From positions 310,001 to 374,000 of the forward strand of contig JAIXUH010000026.1 of the NCBI GenBank assembly GCA_027484145.1: a stretch of DNA of 64,000 bases, in the 5' to 3' direction. A model generated the notes under the pieces. That model did no database searches and was not told where the DNA came from. It was given only the letters and a program-made list of their open reading frames with translations. This document shows, piece by piece, positions 34,701 through 43,340 of this stretch. Positions within the stretch are counted from its first letter, which is position 1. The number at the start of each line of letters is the position of its first letter. The position numbers and the translations under genes were made by a program. This DNA comes from Rhodobacter sp. (GTDB lineage Bacteria > Pseudomonadota > Alphaproteobacteria > Rhodobacterales > Rhodobacteraceae).

Positions 34701-34767
34701 ATTTGCTGTCCGACAAATATCCCCGCCGGAGGCACCCGGAGCCAAGCGCGACAGCGCGCAGGCGACA
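34701..34767. repeat. dispersed intergenic repeat, copy A-right, with long tail
   Basis: This copy is inverted relative to A-left: ATTTGCTGTCC, CAAATATCC, CCGCCGGAGGC, then a tail at 34738-34767 that matches 57463-57492 (opposite strand) at 29 of 30 positions. The two cores of copy A can pair with each other across a short loop. Confidence 0.8.
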
Positions 34768-34791
34768 CATGACTCTGCGGCGAAAGCCGCA

Positions 34792-35775
34792 CTATTTGGT
34801 TGTCGTGGTGCGTCGCAAGCGGCCCGGTGAGGTTGCGAAGTGGGTTCGGAACGCACGGCTGAAGGTCGCTGGGCTGGAAAAACCGGCGCGCAGGGCAATT
34901 TCGGCCAAAGGATGCGCGGTGTCGGTCAGCATCCTGCGCGCAGCAGCCAGGCGCAAAGACAGGGCGTGAGCACCGGGTGTGGTGCCAAGGTCCTGTCGGA
35001 ACAGGGTTTCCAGCCGGCGCGGGGTTAGCCCGACCTCTGCGGCGAGGATGCCGATGCGGGCCGGGGCATCCAGGCTGGATTCCATCCGCGCCAGCACACG
35101 GGCCACGCGCGGGTCAAGGTCCGGTTCAGTGCCGCGCGGACCTGGGGCGATTTGTGCCTGCGCCCCCGGTCTTGGGGTGTTCAGAAAGCTTTGCGCCACC
35201 TGCCGTGCAAGCGCCGCGCCATGGCGGGCCCGGATCAGGTGCAGCATCAGATCATAGGCCGGGGCCGCGCCGCCTGCGGTCAGGCGATTGCCGTCAATGA
35301 CATAGCGGTCAGGGCAGACCTCGACCTGCGGGTGGCGGTGGGCCAGATCCTCCAGATCCTCCCAATGCACGGTGGCGCGGTGACCGCTCAAAAGGCCCGC
35401 GCGGGCCAGCACCCATGTGGCCGCATCGACGCCGCCGATGGCCGCAAAGCGCGGGGCCATGCGACGCAGATCGCGGATCAAGGGCGCCGTCGCCACATCC
35501 TGCAGACGGTAGCCCGCAATCACCATCAGCAGATCCGCCCCGCCTGCGCTGCTGAGTGCGCCCGAGGCGGGCAGTTCGATGCCACAGGTCAGCGGGGCAG
35601 GCTGACCATCGGGGGTAACGACGCGAAAACGGAACGCCTCGCGCCCGATATGGCGATTGGCGGCGCGCAGCGGGTCAAGGACACTCGCCACCTCAAGGAT
35701 CGAGCAATGCGGCAGCACCAGCACGGCAATATCGAGGGGCCCTCTGGCCGCAGAAAACAGGGCACTTTGCGTCAT
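34792..35775 (-). CDS. GlxA/CdhR-type AraC-family regulator with DJ-1/PfpI-like domain
   Basis: 327 residues from ATG 35775; the frame is open to 36009 but the extra sequence is not family-like. The N-terminal amidotransferase-like domain (LDIAVLVLPHCSILEVASVLDPLRAANR) is followed by an AraC double HTH from about 230 (IGILAAEVGLTPRRLETLFRQ and PLAEIALRAGFSSPATFSRAF). This is the architecture of CdhR and GbdR, the carnitine and betaine regulators of Pseudomonas. Its divergence from the carnitine operon makes a carnitine-sensing activator the likely role. Confidence 0.9.
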   Translation of the reverse strand: MTQSALFSAARGPLDIAVLVLPHCSILEVASVLDPLRAANRHIGREAFRFRVVTPDGQPAPLTCGIELPASGALSSAGGADLLMVIAGYRLQDVATAPLIRDLRRMAPRFAAIGGVDAATWVLARAGLLSGHRATVHWEDLEDLAHRHPQVEVCPDRYVIDGNRLTAGGAAPAYDLMLHLIRARHGAALARQVAQSFLNTPRPGAQAQIAPGPRGTEPDLDPRVARVLARMESSLDAPARIGILAAEVGLTPRRLETLFRQDLGTTPGAHALSLRLAAARRMLTDTAHPLAEIALRAGFSSPATFSRAFRTHFATSPGRLRRTTTTK

Positions 35776-35850
35776 ACCGATTTCGTAAATCGCAAAGCAG
35801 CCTGACGCAAGGCCGTTAAGCTGGCGCCAAGACAAAGGGGAGACGCCACC

Positions 35851-36759
35851 ATGCCGCTGACCATGAACCGCGAGGTTTTCATCACCTGTGCCGTGACCGG
35901 ATCGGGTGGCACGCAGGACCGCAGCCCGCATGTTCCGCGCAGCCCGAAAGCGATTGCGGACAGCGCGATTGATGCGGCCAAGGCCGGGGCCGCTGTGGTG
36001 CATTGCCATGTGCGCGACCCCGAGACCGGCAAGCCCTCGCGCGCCCTTGCGCTGTATCGCGAGGTGACCGAGCGTATCCGCGATGCGGGCGAAGATGTTG
36101 TGCTGAACCTGACCGCTGGCATGGGCGGCGACATCTATTTCGAAGGCTCCGAAGCGATGGACCGCATGGGGCCGCGATCAGACATGGCCGGCGCGACCGA
36201 ACGGGTGGCACATGTGGTGAACTGCCGCCCCGAGATCTGCACGCTGGATTGCGGCACGATGAACTTCAACGAGGCCGATTATGTGATGGTCAACACGCCG
36301 GGCCTGTTGCGCGATATGGCGCGGCGGATGACGGCGGCGGGCGTGCGGATCGAGATTGAAGCCTTTGACACCGGGCATCTGTGGCTGGCCAAGGAACTGG
36401 TGAAAGAGGGTGTGATCCCCGAACCCGTGCTGGTGCAGTTGTGCATGGGCGTGCCATGGGGCGCGCCGGACGATCTGAACACCTTCATGGCCATGGTCAA
36501 CAACGTGCCTGCCGGTTGGCACTGGTCGGCGTTCAGCCTTGGGCGGCACCAGATGCCCTATGTGGCGGCGGCTGTGCTTGGTGGCGGCAACGTGCGGGTG
36601 GGGCTGGAGGACAACCTTTGGCTCGACAAAGGCGTGTTGGCGACCAATGCTCAACTGGTCGAGCGTGCGGCCACGATCATCGAGAACATGGGCGCGCGGG
36701 TGATTACCCCTGCCGAAGTGCGGGCGCGACTCAAGTTGGAAAAAAGGGCCCCGCTATGA
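35851..36759 (+). CDS. BKACE-family enzyme, probable 3-dehydrocarnitine cleavage enzyme
   Basis: 302 residues with AAAGGGGAG before the ATG. VVHCHVRDPETGKPS (zinc ligands HxH near 50-52) and the Glu/Arg-rich TIM barrel define the beta-keto acid cleavage enzyme family (formerly DUF849). In carnitine degradation this family condenses 3-dehydrocarnitine with acetyl-CoA to give betainyl-CoA and acetoacetate. Its operon partner at 37653 makes dehydrocarnitine and carries a thioesterase, so the assignment is strong by context. Confidence 0.9.
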   Translation: MPLTMNREVFITCAVTGSGGTQDRSPHVPRSPKAIADSAIDAAKAGAAVVHCHVRDPETGKPSRALALYREVTERIRDAGEDVVLNLTAGMGGDIYFEGSEAMDRMGPRSDMAGATERVAHVVNCRPEICTLDCGTMNFNEADYVMVNTPGLLRDMARRMTAAGVRIEIEAFDTGHLWLAKELVKEGVIPEPVLVQLCMGVPWGAPDDLNTFMAMVNNVPAGWHWSAFSLGRHQMPYVAAAVLGGGNVRVGLEDNLWLDKGVLATNAQLVERAATIIENMGARVITPAEVRARLKLEKRAPL

Positions 36760-37286
36760 AGATTTTCACTGCACTTGCCTTCCTTGCCCCCGCCGCATTC
36801 GCCTTGGCCGCTTGCGACCCGCATGTGCCATCGCCGCGCGAGTATGTAACCGAGATGACGCTGGTGTCGATTGCGCCAAAGCGGCTTTTGGGCACGTGGT
36901 ATGAGGTGGCTACATATCCTGCGCCCTGGCAGGACGGCTGCACCAACACCACGGCCACCTACAGCGATGCGGGTGACGGCACGCTTGGCGTGACGAACCG
37001 CTGCCGCCGGGATGGGCGCACGGTGCAGATCACCGGGACGGCGACCCCAGTCGGGCCGGGACAGTTCAAGGTGCGGCTGGAAGGTGTGCCCTTTGCCGGC
37101 GATTACTGGGTTGTGGGTGTCAGCAAGGACGGACGCACGGTTCTGGTCGGCACGCCGTCACGGCTGGCCGGATGGGTCTTGCACCGCGACCGCCATTTCA
37201 CGCGTGAACAGCGGGTCTGGGCGGCAAAGGTGTTCCGCGACAATGGCTATGACGAGGCGGCCTTGCAGCAGACGGATCAGCGTTGA
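36756..37286 (+). CDS. lipocalin family lipoprotein (Blc-like)
   Basis: 176 residues. A lipoprotein signal (MKIFTALAFLAPAAFALAAC) has the lipobox LAAC with Cys20. The lipocalin core shows LLGTWYEVATYPAPWQ, with the conserved GxW, and YWVVGVSKDGRTVLVGTPSR. It would be anchored in the inner or outer membrane and bind a small hydrophobic ligand. It starts inside the BKACE stop (ATGA) and ends at the next start (TTGA), so it is translationally coupled to cytosolic carnitine enzymes. Its role there is unknown. Confidence 0.88.
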   Translation: MKIFTALAFLAPAAFALAACDPHVPSPREYVTEMTLVSIAPKRLLGTWYEVATYPAPWQDGCTNTTATYSDAGDGTLGVTNRCRRDGRTVQITGTATPVGPGQFKVRLEGVPFAGDYWVVGVSKDGRTVLVGTPSRLAGWVLHRDRHFTREQRVWAAKVFRDNGYDEAALQQTDQR

Positions 37287-37639
37287 ACCTCTTGCGTGGC
37301 AAGGCGCGGGCCATAACACTGGCGCTGGTCGGCGTGGGTCTGGGCCTGTTTGCCGCGTGCACAGTTGAGGATGGCGATGAGCCACCCGCCAAGGCGCTCA
37401 GCGCTGTGGAGCGCGAGGTCTGCCTGTCGGGTGGCGGTCGGGTTGGGCGCGGCGGCGTGTTTCCTGATGAGCTGTGCTTTCGGCCATTGCCCGATGCGGG
37501 CAAGGCCTGCACCAAAGCAAGTGATTGCAGCGGGCAGTGCCTGACCGAAACGATGAGTTGTTCCAAAGAGGCGCCGATGTTCGGTTGCTATGGGTTCATG
37601 GATGAACAGGGTCGGCCCGCCGACATCTGTGTGGATTGA
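37283..37639 (+). CDS. small Cys-rich lipoprotein of unknown function
   Basis: 118 residues from a TTG start overlapping the lipocalin stop. The signal MNLLRGKARAITLALVGVG is followed by LGLFAAC, with the lipobox Cys at 26. The mature part has eight further Cys (including KACTKASDCSGQC), suggesting four disulfides and an extracytoplasmic location. The CTKASDCSGQC pattern resembles small EGF/knottin-like loops. No family is recognised. It lies 13 bases before the carnitine dehydrogenase gene. Confidence 0.75.
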   Translation: MNLLRGKARAITLALVGVGLGLFAACTVEDGDEPPAKALSAVEREVCLSGGGRVGRGGVFPDELCFRPLPDAGKACTKASDCSGQCLTETMSCSKEAPMFGCYGFMDEQGRPADICVD

Positions 37640-37652
37640 CGGAGAAAGACGG

Positions 37653-39107
37653 ATGGCGCGCAAGGCGGCAATCATTGGCGGTGGGGTGATCGGGGGCGGT
37701 TGGGCCGCGCGGTTCCTCTTGAATGGCTGGGATGTGGCGGTGTTCGACCCGGATCCAGAGGCCCCGCGCAAGGTGGGCGAAGTTCTGGCCAATGCCCGTG
37801 CGGCGTTGCCCGCTCTGTCGGACGGGCCGATGCCGCCTGAGGGGGCGTTGACCTTTGCGGGCACCATCACCGAGGCGGTGGAGGGGGCAGACTACATTCA
37901 GGAATCCGTCAGCGAACGGCTGGACCTGAAGCATCGGGTCTTTGCACAAATCCAACAGGTGGCCCCCGATACGCCGATTGGAAGCTCCACTTCCGGCTTC
38001 AAGCCTTCCGAATTGCAACAAAACGCCGCGAATCCATCGACCATATTTGTGGCGCATCCGTTCAACCCGGTTTACCTCCTTCCCCTCGCTGAAGTGGTGC
38101 CGAGTGCTGTCAGTAACCCTGCGCTGATCGAGGCCGCCAAAGAAACCCTGCGCGAGATCGGGATGTTCCCCCTGCATGTCCGCAAGGAGATTGACGCCCA
38201 TATCGCCGACCGTTTTCTTGAGGCGGTCTGGCGTGAAGCCTTGTGGCTGGTGAAGGACGGAATCGCCACGACCGAGGAAATCGACGAGGCGATCCGTATG
38301 GGCTTTGGCCTGCGCTGGGGCCAGATGGGCCTGTTCGAGACCTATCGCGTGGCGGGGGGCGAGGCGGGCATGAAGCATTTCATGGCGCAATTCGGCCCTT
38401 GCCTGCAATGGCCATGGACCAAGCTGACCGATGTGCCCGAATTCAATGATGAATTGGTGGACCTGATCGCCGGGCAATCCGATGCGCAATCAGGCCACCA
38501 TACGATCCGCGAGTTGGAACGCATCCGCGACCGCAACTTGATCGGCTTTCTGCGGGTGCTGAAAGAGCGCAACTGGGGCGCGGGCAAGGTTCTGCTGGAC
38601 CACGACGCCCGCCGCCGCGCCGCGATGCCCGTGCCGGTGCCCGGTGACGGCCCGATGGAATGTGCCCGGATGACGGTGCTGCCCGGCTGGATCGATTATA
38701 ACGGCCACATGACCGAAAGCCGCTATCTGTTTGCGGCCTCTGAAACCTCGGACGCCTTCCTGCGTCACATCGGGGCAGACATCGCTTATGTCGGCACGGG
38801 CTTTAGCTATTACACGGCGGAAACCCACATCATGCATCTGGGTGAGGCAAAGTTGGGCGATGCGCTGACCGGGACGGTGCAGGTGCTGGCAGCCGATGAA
38901 AAGCGACTGCACATCTTCATCCGTATCCTGAAGGACGGGCAGCCAGTGGCGACACTGGAACAGATGCTGCTGCACGTCGACATGTCCAAGGGCAAGACCT
39001 GCCCGGCCCCCCGCGCCATCCTTGACCGTGTGGCGCCCATCGCCGCGGCCCATGCCGCCCTGCCGAAACCCGAGGCGGCCGGCCGCCATGTGGGCCGCAA
39101 GGGATGA
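37653..39107 (+). CDS. lcdH: L-carnitine 3-dehydrogenase fused to a betainyl-CoA thioesterase domain
   Basis: 484 residues from ATG 37653 (GGAGAAAGACGG upstream; the in-frame start at 37590 lies in the preceding gene). Residues 1-300 are a 3-hydroxyacyl-CoA-dehydrogenase-like fold with AAIIGGGVIGGGWAARF (NAD site), SSTSGFKPSELQ and HPFNPVYLLPLAEVV. From about 340 there is a hotdog thioesterase (VLPGWIDYNGHMTESRYLF). Such fusions occur in rhizobial and related carnitine dehydrogenases. It oxidises L-carnitine to 3-dehydrocarnitine; the thioesterase would release glycine betaine from betainyl-CoA. Confidence 0.93.
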   Translation: MARKAAIIGGGVIGGGWAARFLLNGWDVAVFDPDPEAPRKVGEVLANARAALPALSDGPMPPEGALTFAGTITEAVEGADYIQESVSERLDLKHRVFAQIQQVAPDTPIGSSTSGFKPSELQQNAANPSTIFVAHPFNPVYLLPLAEVVPSAVSNPALIEAAKETLREIGMFPLHVRKEIDAHIADRFLEAVWREALWLVKDGIATTEEIDEAIRMGFGLRWGQMGLFETYRVAGGEAGMKHFMAQFGPCLQWPWTKLTDVPEFNDELVDLIAGQSDAQSGHHTIRELERIRDRNLIGFLRVLKERNWGAGKVLLDHDARRRAAMPVPVPGDGPMECARMTVLPGWIDYNGHMTESRYLFAASETSDAFLRHIGADIAYVGTGFSYYTAETHIMHLGEAKLGDALTGTVQVLAADEKRLHIFIRILKDGQPVATLEQMLLHVDMSKGKTCPAPRAILDRVAPIAAAHAALPKPEAAGRHVGRKG

Positions 39108-39859
39108 GCCGACGGGTCCTGATCACCGCCGGGGCAAACGGCATTGGCCTAACCATGGCCCGGGTCTTTGCGGCGGCTGGTGACAGGGTTTGGGTCACGG
39201 ATGTGGACGCCGCTGCTGTTGCCGCCGCGCCGGATGGTCTGCAGGCCACGTTGTGCGACGCGGCGCGCGAAGATCAGATGGCAGCCCTGTTTGCCGCGAT
39301 TTCCGCGCAATGGGGCGGTCTGGATGTGCTTTGCGCCAACGCTGGCACCAAAGGGCCGACGGCGGCCATCGAAGATGTGGTGCTTTCAGATTGGCACGCC
39401 TGCCTCTCGGTCAGCCTTGATGGCGCGATGCTGGGCGCCAAATACGCCGCCCGCCTGATGAAACCGGCCGGATCGGGCTGCATGATCTTCACATCCTCCA
39501 CCTCGGGCCTATACGGCACACCCTTCCGCGCGCCCTATGTGGCGGCGAAGTGGGGGATGATCGGCCTGATGAAGACCGTGGCCATGGAACTTGGCCCCTA
39601 TGGCATCCGGGCCAATGCGATTTGTCCCGGCAGCGTGTCGGGCCCACGCATCGACCGCGTGATCGAGGCCGAAGCCGCCGCCAAGGGCATGACGCCCGAA
39701 GCCGTGCGCCATGGCTATGCCGCAGGCACGGCGTTGAAACGGTTGAGTGAGCCGGAAGATGTGGCCGACATGGCGCTGTTTCTGGCCAGCCCTGCCGCAC
39801 GCATGGTGACGGGCCAGACCATGGCCGTGGATGGCATGACCTATAACGTGGACCCCTGA
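39104..39859 (+). CDS. SDR family NAD(P)-dependent oxidoreductase
   Basis: 251 residues. VLITAGANGIGLTMA (cofactor loop, residues 5-19), CANAGTKGP, the catalytic Ser in TSSTSGLYG, and Tyr-x3-Lys in YVAAK are classical SDR features. It overlaps the carnitine dehydrogenase stop (ATGA). It could act on a 3-hydroxy intermediate such as a D-carnitine-type compound or a 3-hydroxybutyrate, but the substrate is not visible. Confidence 0.9.
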   Translation: MSRRVLITAGANGIGLTMARVFAAAGDRVWVTDVDAAAVAAAPDGLQATLCDAAREDQMAALFAAISAQWGGLDVLCANAGTKGPTAAIEDVVLSDWHACLSVSLDGAMLGAKYAARLMKPAGSGCMIFTSSTSGLYGTPFRAPYVAAKWGMIGLMKTVAMELGPYGIRANAICPGSVSGPRIDRVIEAEAAAKGMTPEAVRHGYAAGTALKRLSEPEDVADMALFLASPAARMVTGQTMAVDGMTYNVDP

Positions 39860-39868
39860 GGTGGTGTG

Positions 39869-41032
39869 ATGGACTTCGGACTGAGCGACGAACAGAAGAT
39901 GATCGTCGAAACGACCCGCGCCTTTGTCGAGGCAGAGCTTTACCCGCATGAGGCCGAGGTCGAGCGCACGGGCCACCTGCGACTGGACCTGATCCGCGAG
40001 ATTCAGAAGAAAGCCATGGCCGCAGGTCTTTACGCGGCCAACATGCCGGCTGAAGTGGGGGGCGCGGGCCTCGATACCCTGTCGTGGCTCCTCTATGAAC
40101 GCGAATTGGGCCGCGCAAACTATGCGCTGCATTGGACCTGCGTCGCGCGACCCTCGAACATCCTGCTGGCCGGCACCCCAGAGCAGCGCGAACGTTACCT
40201 GATGCCTTGCATCCGGGGCGAGACATGGGATTGCCTGGCGATGACGGAACCCGGCGCGGGTTCCGACCTGCGCGGGATGAAAGCCTCGGCCCGGCTGGAT
40301 GGGGGGGATTGGGTACTGAACGGCACCAAGCACTTCATCAGCCATGCCGATCTGGCGGGCTTTGCCATCGTTTTCGTCGCGACAGGCGAAGAAGAAACGC
40401 CGCGCGGCCCGAAAAAGAAGATCACCGCCTTCTTTGTCGACAAGGGCACCCCCGGCTTTACCGTCCGCGACGGGTATCGCAACGTCAGCCACCGCGGGTA
40501 TACCAACGCGATCCTCGAATTTGACGATTGTCGCCTGCCTGCAAGCCAGATTCTTGGCGAAGTGCACAAGGGCTTTGACGTGGCCAACAGTTGGCTGGGG
40601 GCCACGCGCCTGCAGGTGGCAGCCACTTGTCTGGGCCGCGCCGACCGCGCGTTGCAACTGGCCATCCGCTACGCTGCTGAGCGGCGGCAGTTCGGCCAGC
40701 AGATCGGCAAGTTTCAGGGGGTCAGCTTCAAGCTGGCGGATATGGCCATGGAGTTGAAGGCGGCTGAGTTGCTGACATGGGATGCTGCCTGGAAATTCGA
40801 TCGAGGCCAGGTGACCGAAGCAGATATGAGCATGGCAAAGCTGAAAGCGACCGAAGTCCTTGCAATGATCTCGGATGAGGCGATCCAGATCCATGGTGGA
40901 ATGGGGCTGATGGATGAGTTGCCATTGGAGCGAATCTGGCGCGATGCGCGTGTCGAAAGGATCTGGGAAGGCACGTCCGAGATTCAGCGCCATATCATCA
41001 GCCGCGATCTGCTGCGGCCAATTGGCGCGTGA
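39869..41032 (+). CDS. acyl-CoA dehydrogenase family protein (crotonobetainyl/butyrobetainyl-CoA-type by context)
   Basis: 387 residues from ATG 39869. LSDEQKMIVETTRAFVEAELYPHE opens the N-terminal helical domain, LAMTEPGAGSDLRGMK is the FAD/substrate signature, and IQIHGGMGLMDELPLERIWRDAR with IWEGTSEIQRHIISRDLL ends the C-terminal domain. FAD-dependent alpha,beta-dehydrogenation of an acyl-CoA is expected. Between carnitine genes and an enoyl-CoA hydratase, gamma-butyrobetainyl-CoA is a plausible substrate (inference). Confidence 0.9.
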   Translation: MDFGLSDEQKMIVETTRAFVEAELYPHEAEVERTGHLRLDLIREIQKKAMAAGLYAANMPAEVGGAGLDTLSWLLYERELGRANYALHWTCVARPSNILLAGTPEQRERYLMPCIRGETWDCLAMTEPGAGSDLRGMKASARLDGGDWVLNGTKHFISHADLAGFAIVFVATGEEETPRGPKKKITAFFVDKGTPGFTVRDGYRNVSHRGYTNAILEFDDCRLPASQILGEVHKGFDVANSWLGATRLQVAATCLGRADRALQLAIRYAAERRQFGQQIGKFQGVSFKLADMAMELKAAELLTWDAAWKFDRGQVTEADMSMAKLKATEVLAMISDEAIQIHGGMGLMDELPLERIWRDARVERIWEGTSEIQRHIISRDLLRPIGA

Positions 41033-41073
41033 CCAGCCGACCGCCCCAGCCGATCGGCCCAGGCGACCGCCCC

Positions 41074-41120
41074 GGGGGGCCAGCCCCCCGGACCCCCCGG
41101 GATATTTGGAGACAGAAAAT
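41074..41120. repeat. dispersed intergenic repeat, copy B-left
   Basis: On the minus strand it reads ATTTTCTGTCTC, CAAATATCC, CGGGGGGTCC, then GGGGGGC-TG-GCCCCCC. It has the same module order as copy A-left but lacks the small middle hairpin. Confidence 0.8.
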
Positions 41121-41261
41121 GCCAGCGACCGGTCGGATGTCCTGCCAAGTTAATCAATTGGCAACCAGAATCAGCGATATGAGACCTGCGGTACAGGGGG
41201 GGACCCCGATGATCGCGACAGGAAATGGCACCCCGTCTCAACCTTTGGGGCGGGGTGTTCC

Positions 41262-41312
41262 CATTTTCTGTCTGAAGATATCCTCTGGGGGTCCGGGGGG
41301 CGAAGCGCCCCC
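41262..41312. repeat. dispersed intergenic repeat, copy B-right
   Basis: On the plus strand it reads CATTTTCTGTCTG, AAGATATCC, TCTGGGGGTCC, then GGGGGCG-AAG-CGCCCCC. It is inverted relative to B-left. Confidence 0.8.
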
Positions 41313-41342
41313 GGCGGCGGTTGGTGCATGGGCGCGGCGCGG

Positions 41343-43340
41343 ATGAAGGATCTTCGCCGCCTGTTGCGCCCGCAGTCGATCGCCGTGCTTGGATCTGGCT
41401 GGGCGCGTAATGTGATCGAGCAAAGCCAGAAGATGGGATTTGACGGTCCGGTTTGGCCGGTTCATCCGACCCGCGCCGAAATTGCGGGCGTGCCCTGTTT
41501 CCGCAGTCTGGCGGACCTGCCTGCGGCGCCGGATGCGACCTTTGTCGGGGTAAACCGGTATGCGACACTGGATGTGGTGGCGGAGCTTGCCGCGATGGGG
41601 GCCGGTGGGGCCACCTGTTTTGCCAGCGGGTGGGAAGAGGCGGGCGAGGCAGACTTGCAGGCGCGACTGGTGGCGGCAGCGGGAAACATGCCGATCCTAG
41701 GGCCGAACTGCTATGGCGTGATCAACTATCTGGACGGGGCATTGCTCTGGCCTGACCAGCACGGTGGGCGCCCGGTCGACAGCGGCGTGGCGCTGTTGTC
41801 GCAATCCTCGAACATCGTGATCAACCTGACCATGCAAGCGCGGGGTCTGCCGGTGGCCTATGTCGCCTGTCTGGGCAATGCGGCGCAAGTGGGATTGGCA
41901 GAACTGGCGGGCGCACTCTTGGCCGATGAGCGGGTGACGGCGCTGGGCATGTATGTCGAGGGGATTGACGATGCCGCTGCCTTTGCCGATCTGGCCGAAC
42001 GGGCCCGTTTGGCAAGCAAGGGCATCGTCTGCATCAAATCCGGCAAAACCGAATTGTCGCGCACAGCGGCGGCGTCGCATACCGCCTCTTTGGCAGGGGG
42101 AGGGGCAGCATCGAGTGCGTTTCTGCGCGCCTGTGGCGTGGCCGAGGTATCGACCCCAGCAGAACTGATCGAGACATTGAAAGTCTTTCATGTCTGTGGA
42201 CCGCTGATTGGCCGACGTCTTTGCTCGCTGTCCTGTTCCGGGGGCGAAGCGGGGTTGGTTGCCGATCTGGCCGCGCCCTTTGATCTGGATTTTCCGCCCC
42301 CGTCTGACACGCAGCGCACGCGTCTGGGCGAGATTCTGGGCCCCATCGTCACCATCTCCAACCCCTTGGATTACCACACCTTCATCTGGGGTGACGGGCC
42401 ACGCACGACCGATGTCTTTGCCACCATGCTGGGCGGATATGATGCTGGGATCTTCATCATCGACCCGCCGCGCCCGGATCGATGCGACCCCTCCAGCTTT
42501 CAACCGGCACTGGACGCGATCGTCACGGCGGCGGCGCAGACGGGAAAGCCCGCTTTTGCCGTGGGGTCATTGCCGGAAAACTTTGACGAGGAACTGGCGG
42601 TCCGCATCATGGGTGGCAATGTCGTGCCGATGATGGGGCTGGAGACGGCCCTTGGGGCCATCCGGGCGGCCCAGACCTTGCCGAACCGGGGTGGCTGGCG
42701 GCCGTGGCCCGTGCAGGCCAAGCGCGCCTTGCGCCTGCGCGACGAGGCCAGTGCCAAGGCGCTGATCAGGGCCGCAGGTGTGTCGGTGCCCCTTTTGGTG
42801 ACAGCCCCGAACTTGGATGCGCTTGCACCACTGGCCGCCGGGTTGACACCGCCTTTGGCGCTGAAAGGGTTGGGGTTTGCCCACAAGACCGAGGCCGGGG
42901 CCGTGCGGCTGGGTCTTGGCACGCTGGAGGGACAGGCCGAGATGACGGGGGCCACGGGCTATCTGGCCGAAGAGATGGTGACGGGCGTGGTGGCCGAACT
43001 CTTGGTCGGGTTACGGCGTGATGCGGTCTATGGGGCTACCTTGACCATCGGCTTTGGCGGGGTGACGGCGGAATTGCTGGCCGATACCACAACGCTGGTG
43101 CTGCCAGTGGCGCCCGACGAGGTGCTGGCGGCCCTGCGGGGCCTGCGCCTTTGGCCCTTGCTGGACGGCTATCGCGGGCGACCGCGCGCCGATGTTGATG
43201 CCGTGGTGGCGGCGGTGATGGCGCTGCAATCGCTTTTGCAGGCGACACCATCGCTGGACGAGATAGAGATCAACCCGCTGATGGTGCGGGAAACAGGGGC
43301 TGTCGCGGTAGATGCCGTGATCTGGGAGGAAGTGGCATGA
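41343..43340 (+). CDS. acyl-CoA synthetase (NDP-forming), acetate-CoA ligase family
   Basis: 665 residues from ATG 41343. The N-terminal CoA-binding domain (LLRPQSIAVLGSGWARN), the succinyl-CoA-ligase-like middle domain (VALLSQSSNIVINL, GIVCIKSGKTELSR, SLSCSGGEAGLVADLA) and the C-terminal ATP-grasp domain (ALKGLGFAHKTEAGAVRLGL, LDEIEINPLMV) form the fused ADP-forming type. It ligates CoA to an organic acid. In this operon it would activate a carnitine-related acid such as gamma-butyrobetaine or crotonobetaine (inference). It overlaps the hydratase gene by 4 bases. Confidence 0.92.
   Translation: MKDLRRLLRPQSIAVLGSGWARNVIEQSQKMGFDGPVWPVHPTRAEIAGVPCFRSLADLPAAPDATFVGVNRYATLDVVAELAAMGAGGATCFASGWEEAGEADLQARLVAAAGNMPILGPNCYGVINYLDGALLWPDQHGGRPVDSGVALLSQSSNIVINLTMQARGLPVAYVACLGNAAQVGLAELAGALLADERVTALGMYVEGIDDAAAFADLAERARLASKGIVCIKSGKTELSRTAAASHTASLAGGGAASSAFLRACGVAEVSTPAELIETLKVFHVCGPLIGRRLCSLSCSGGEAGLVADLAAPFDLDFPPPSDTQRTRLGEILGPIVTISNPLDYHTFIWGDGPRTTDVFATMLGGYDAGIFIIDPPRPDRCDPSSFQPALDAIVTAAAQTGKPAFAVGSLPENFDEELAVRIMGGNVVPMMGLETALGAIRAAQTLPNRGGWRPWPVQAKRALRLRDEASAKALIRAAGVSVPLLVTAPNLDALAPLAAGLTPPLALKGLGFAHKTEAGAVRLGLGTLEGQAEMTGATGYLAEEMVTGVVAELLVGLRRDAVYGATLTIGFGGVTAELLADTTTLVLPVAPDEVLAALRGLRLWPLLDGYRGRPRADVDAVVAAVMALQSLLQATPSLDEIEINPLMVRETGAVAVDAVIWEEVA

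Larger units (their letters stand above)
41033..41342. other. 310-base intra-operon gap holding two repeat copies
   Basis: No gene is seen. It is bounded by repeat copies B-left and B-right in inverted orientation. Between them (41121-41261) is a GCCAA/TTGGC pair near 41144-41162 and a CACCCCG/CGGGGTG inverted repeat at 41229-41257. All neighbouring genes run rightwards, so the structure may partially terminate or stabilise the transcript. Confidence 0.6.

Noticed and set aside
39509-40993. 494-residue minus-strand open frame opposite the acyl-CoA dehydrogenase
   Set aside because: His/Gln/Arg-rich antisense translation without domains; the plus strand encodes a complete acyl-CoA dehydrogenase.
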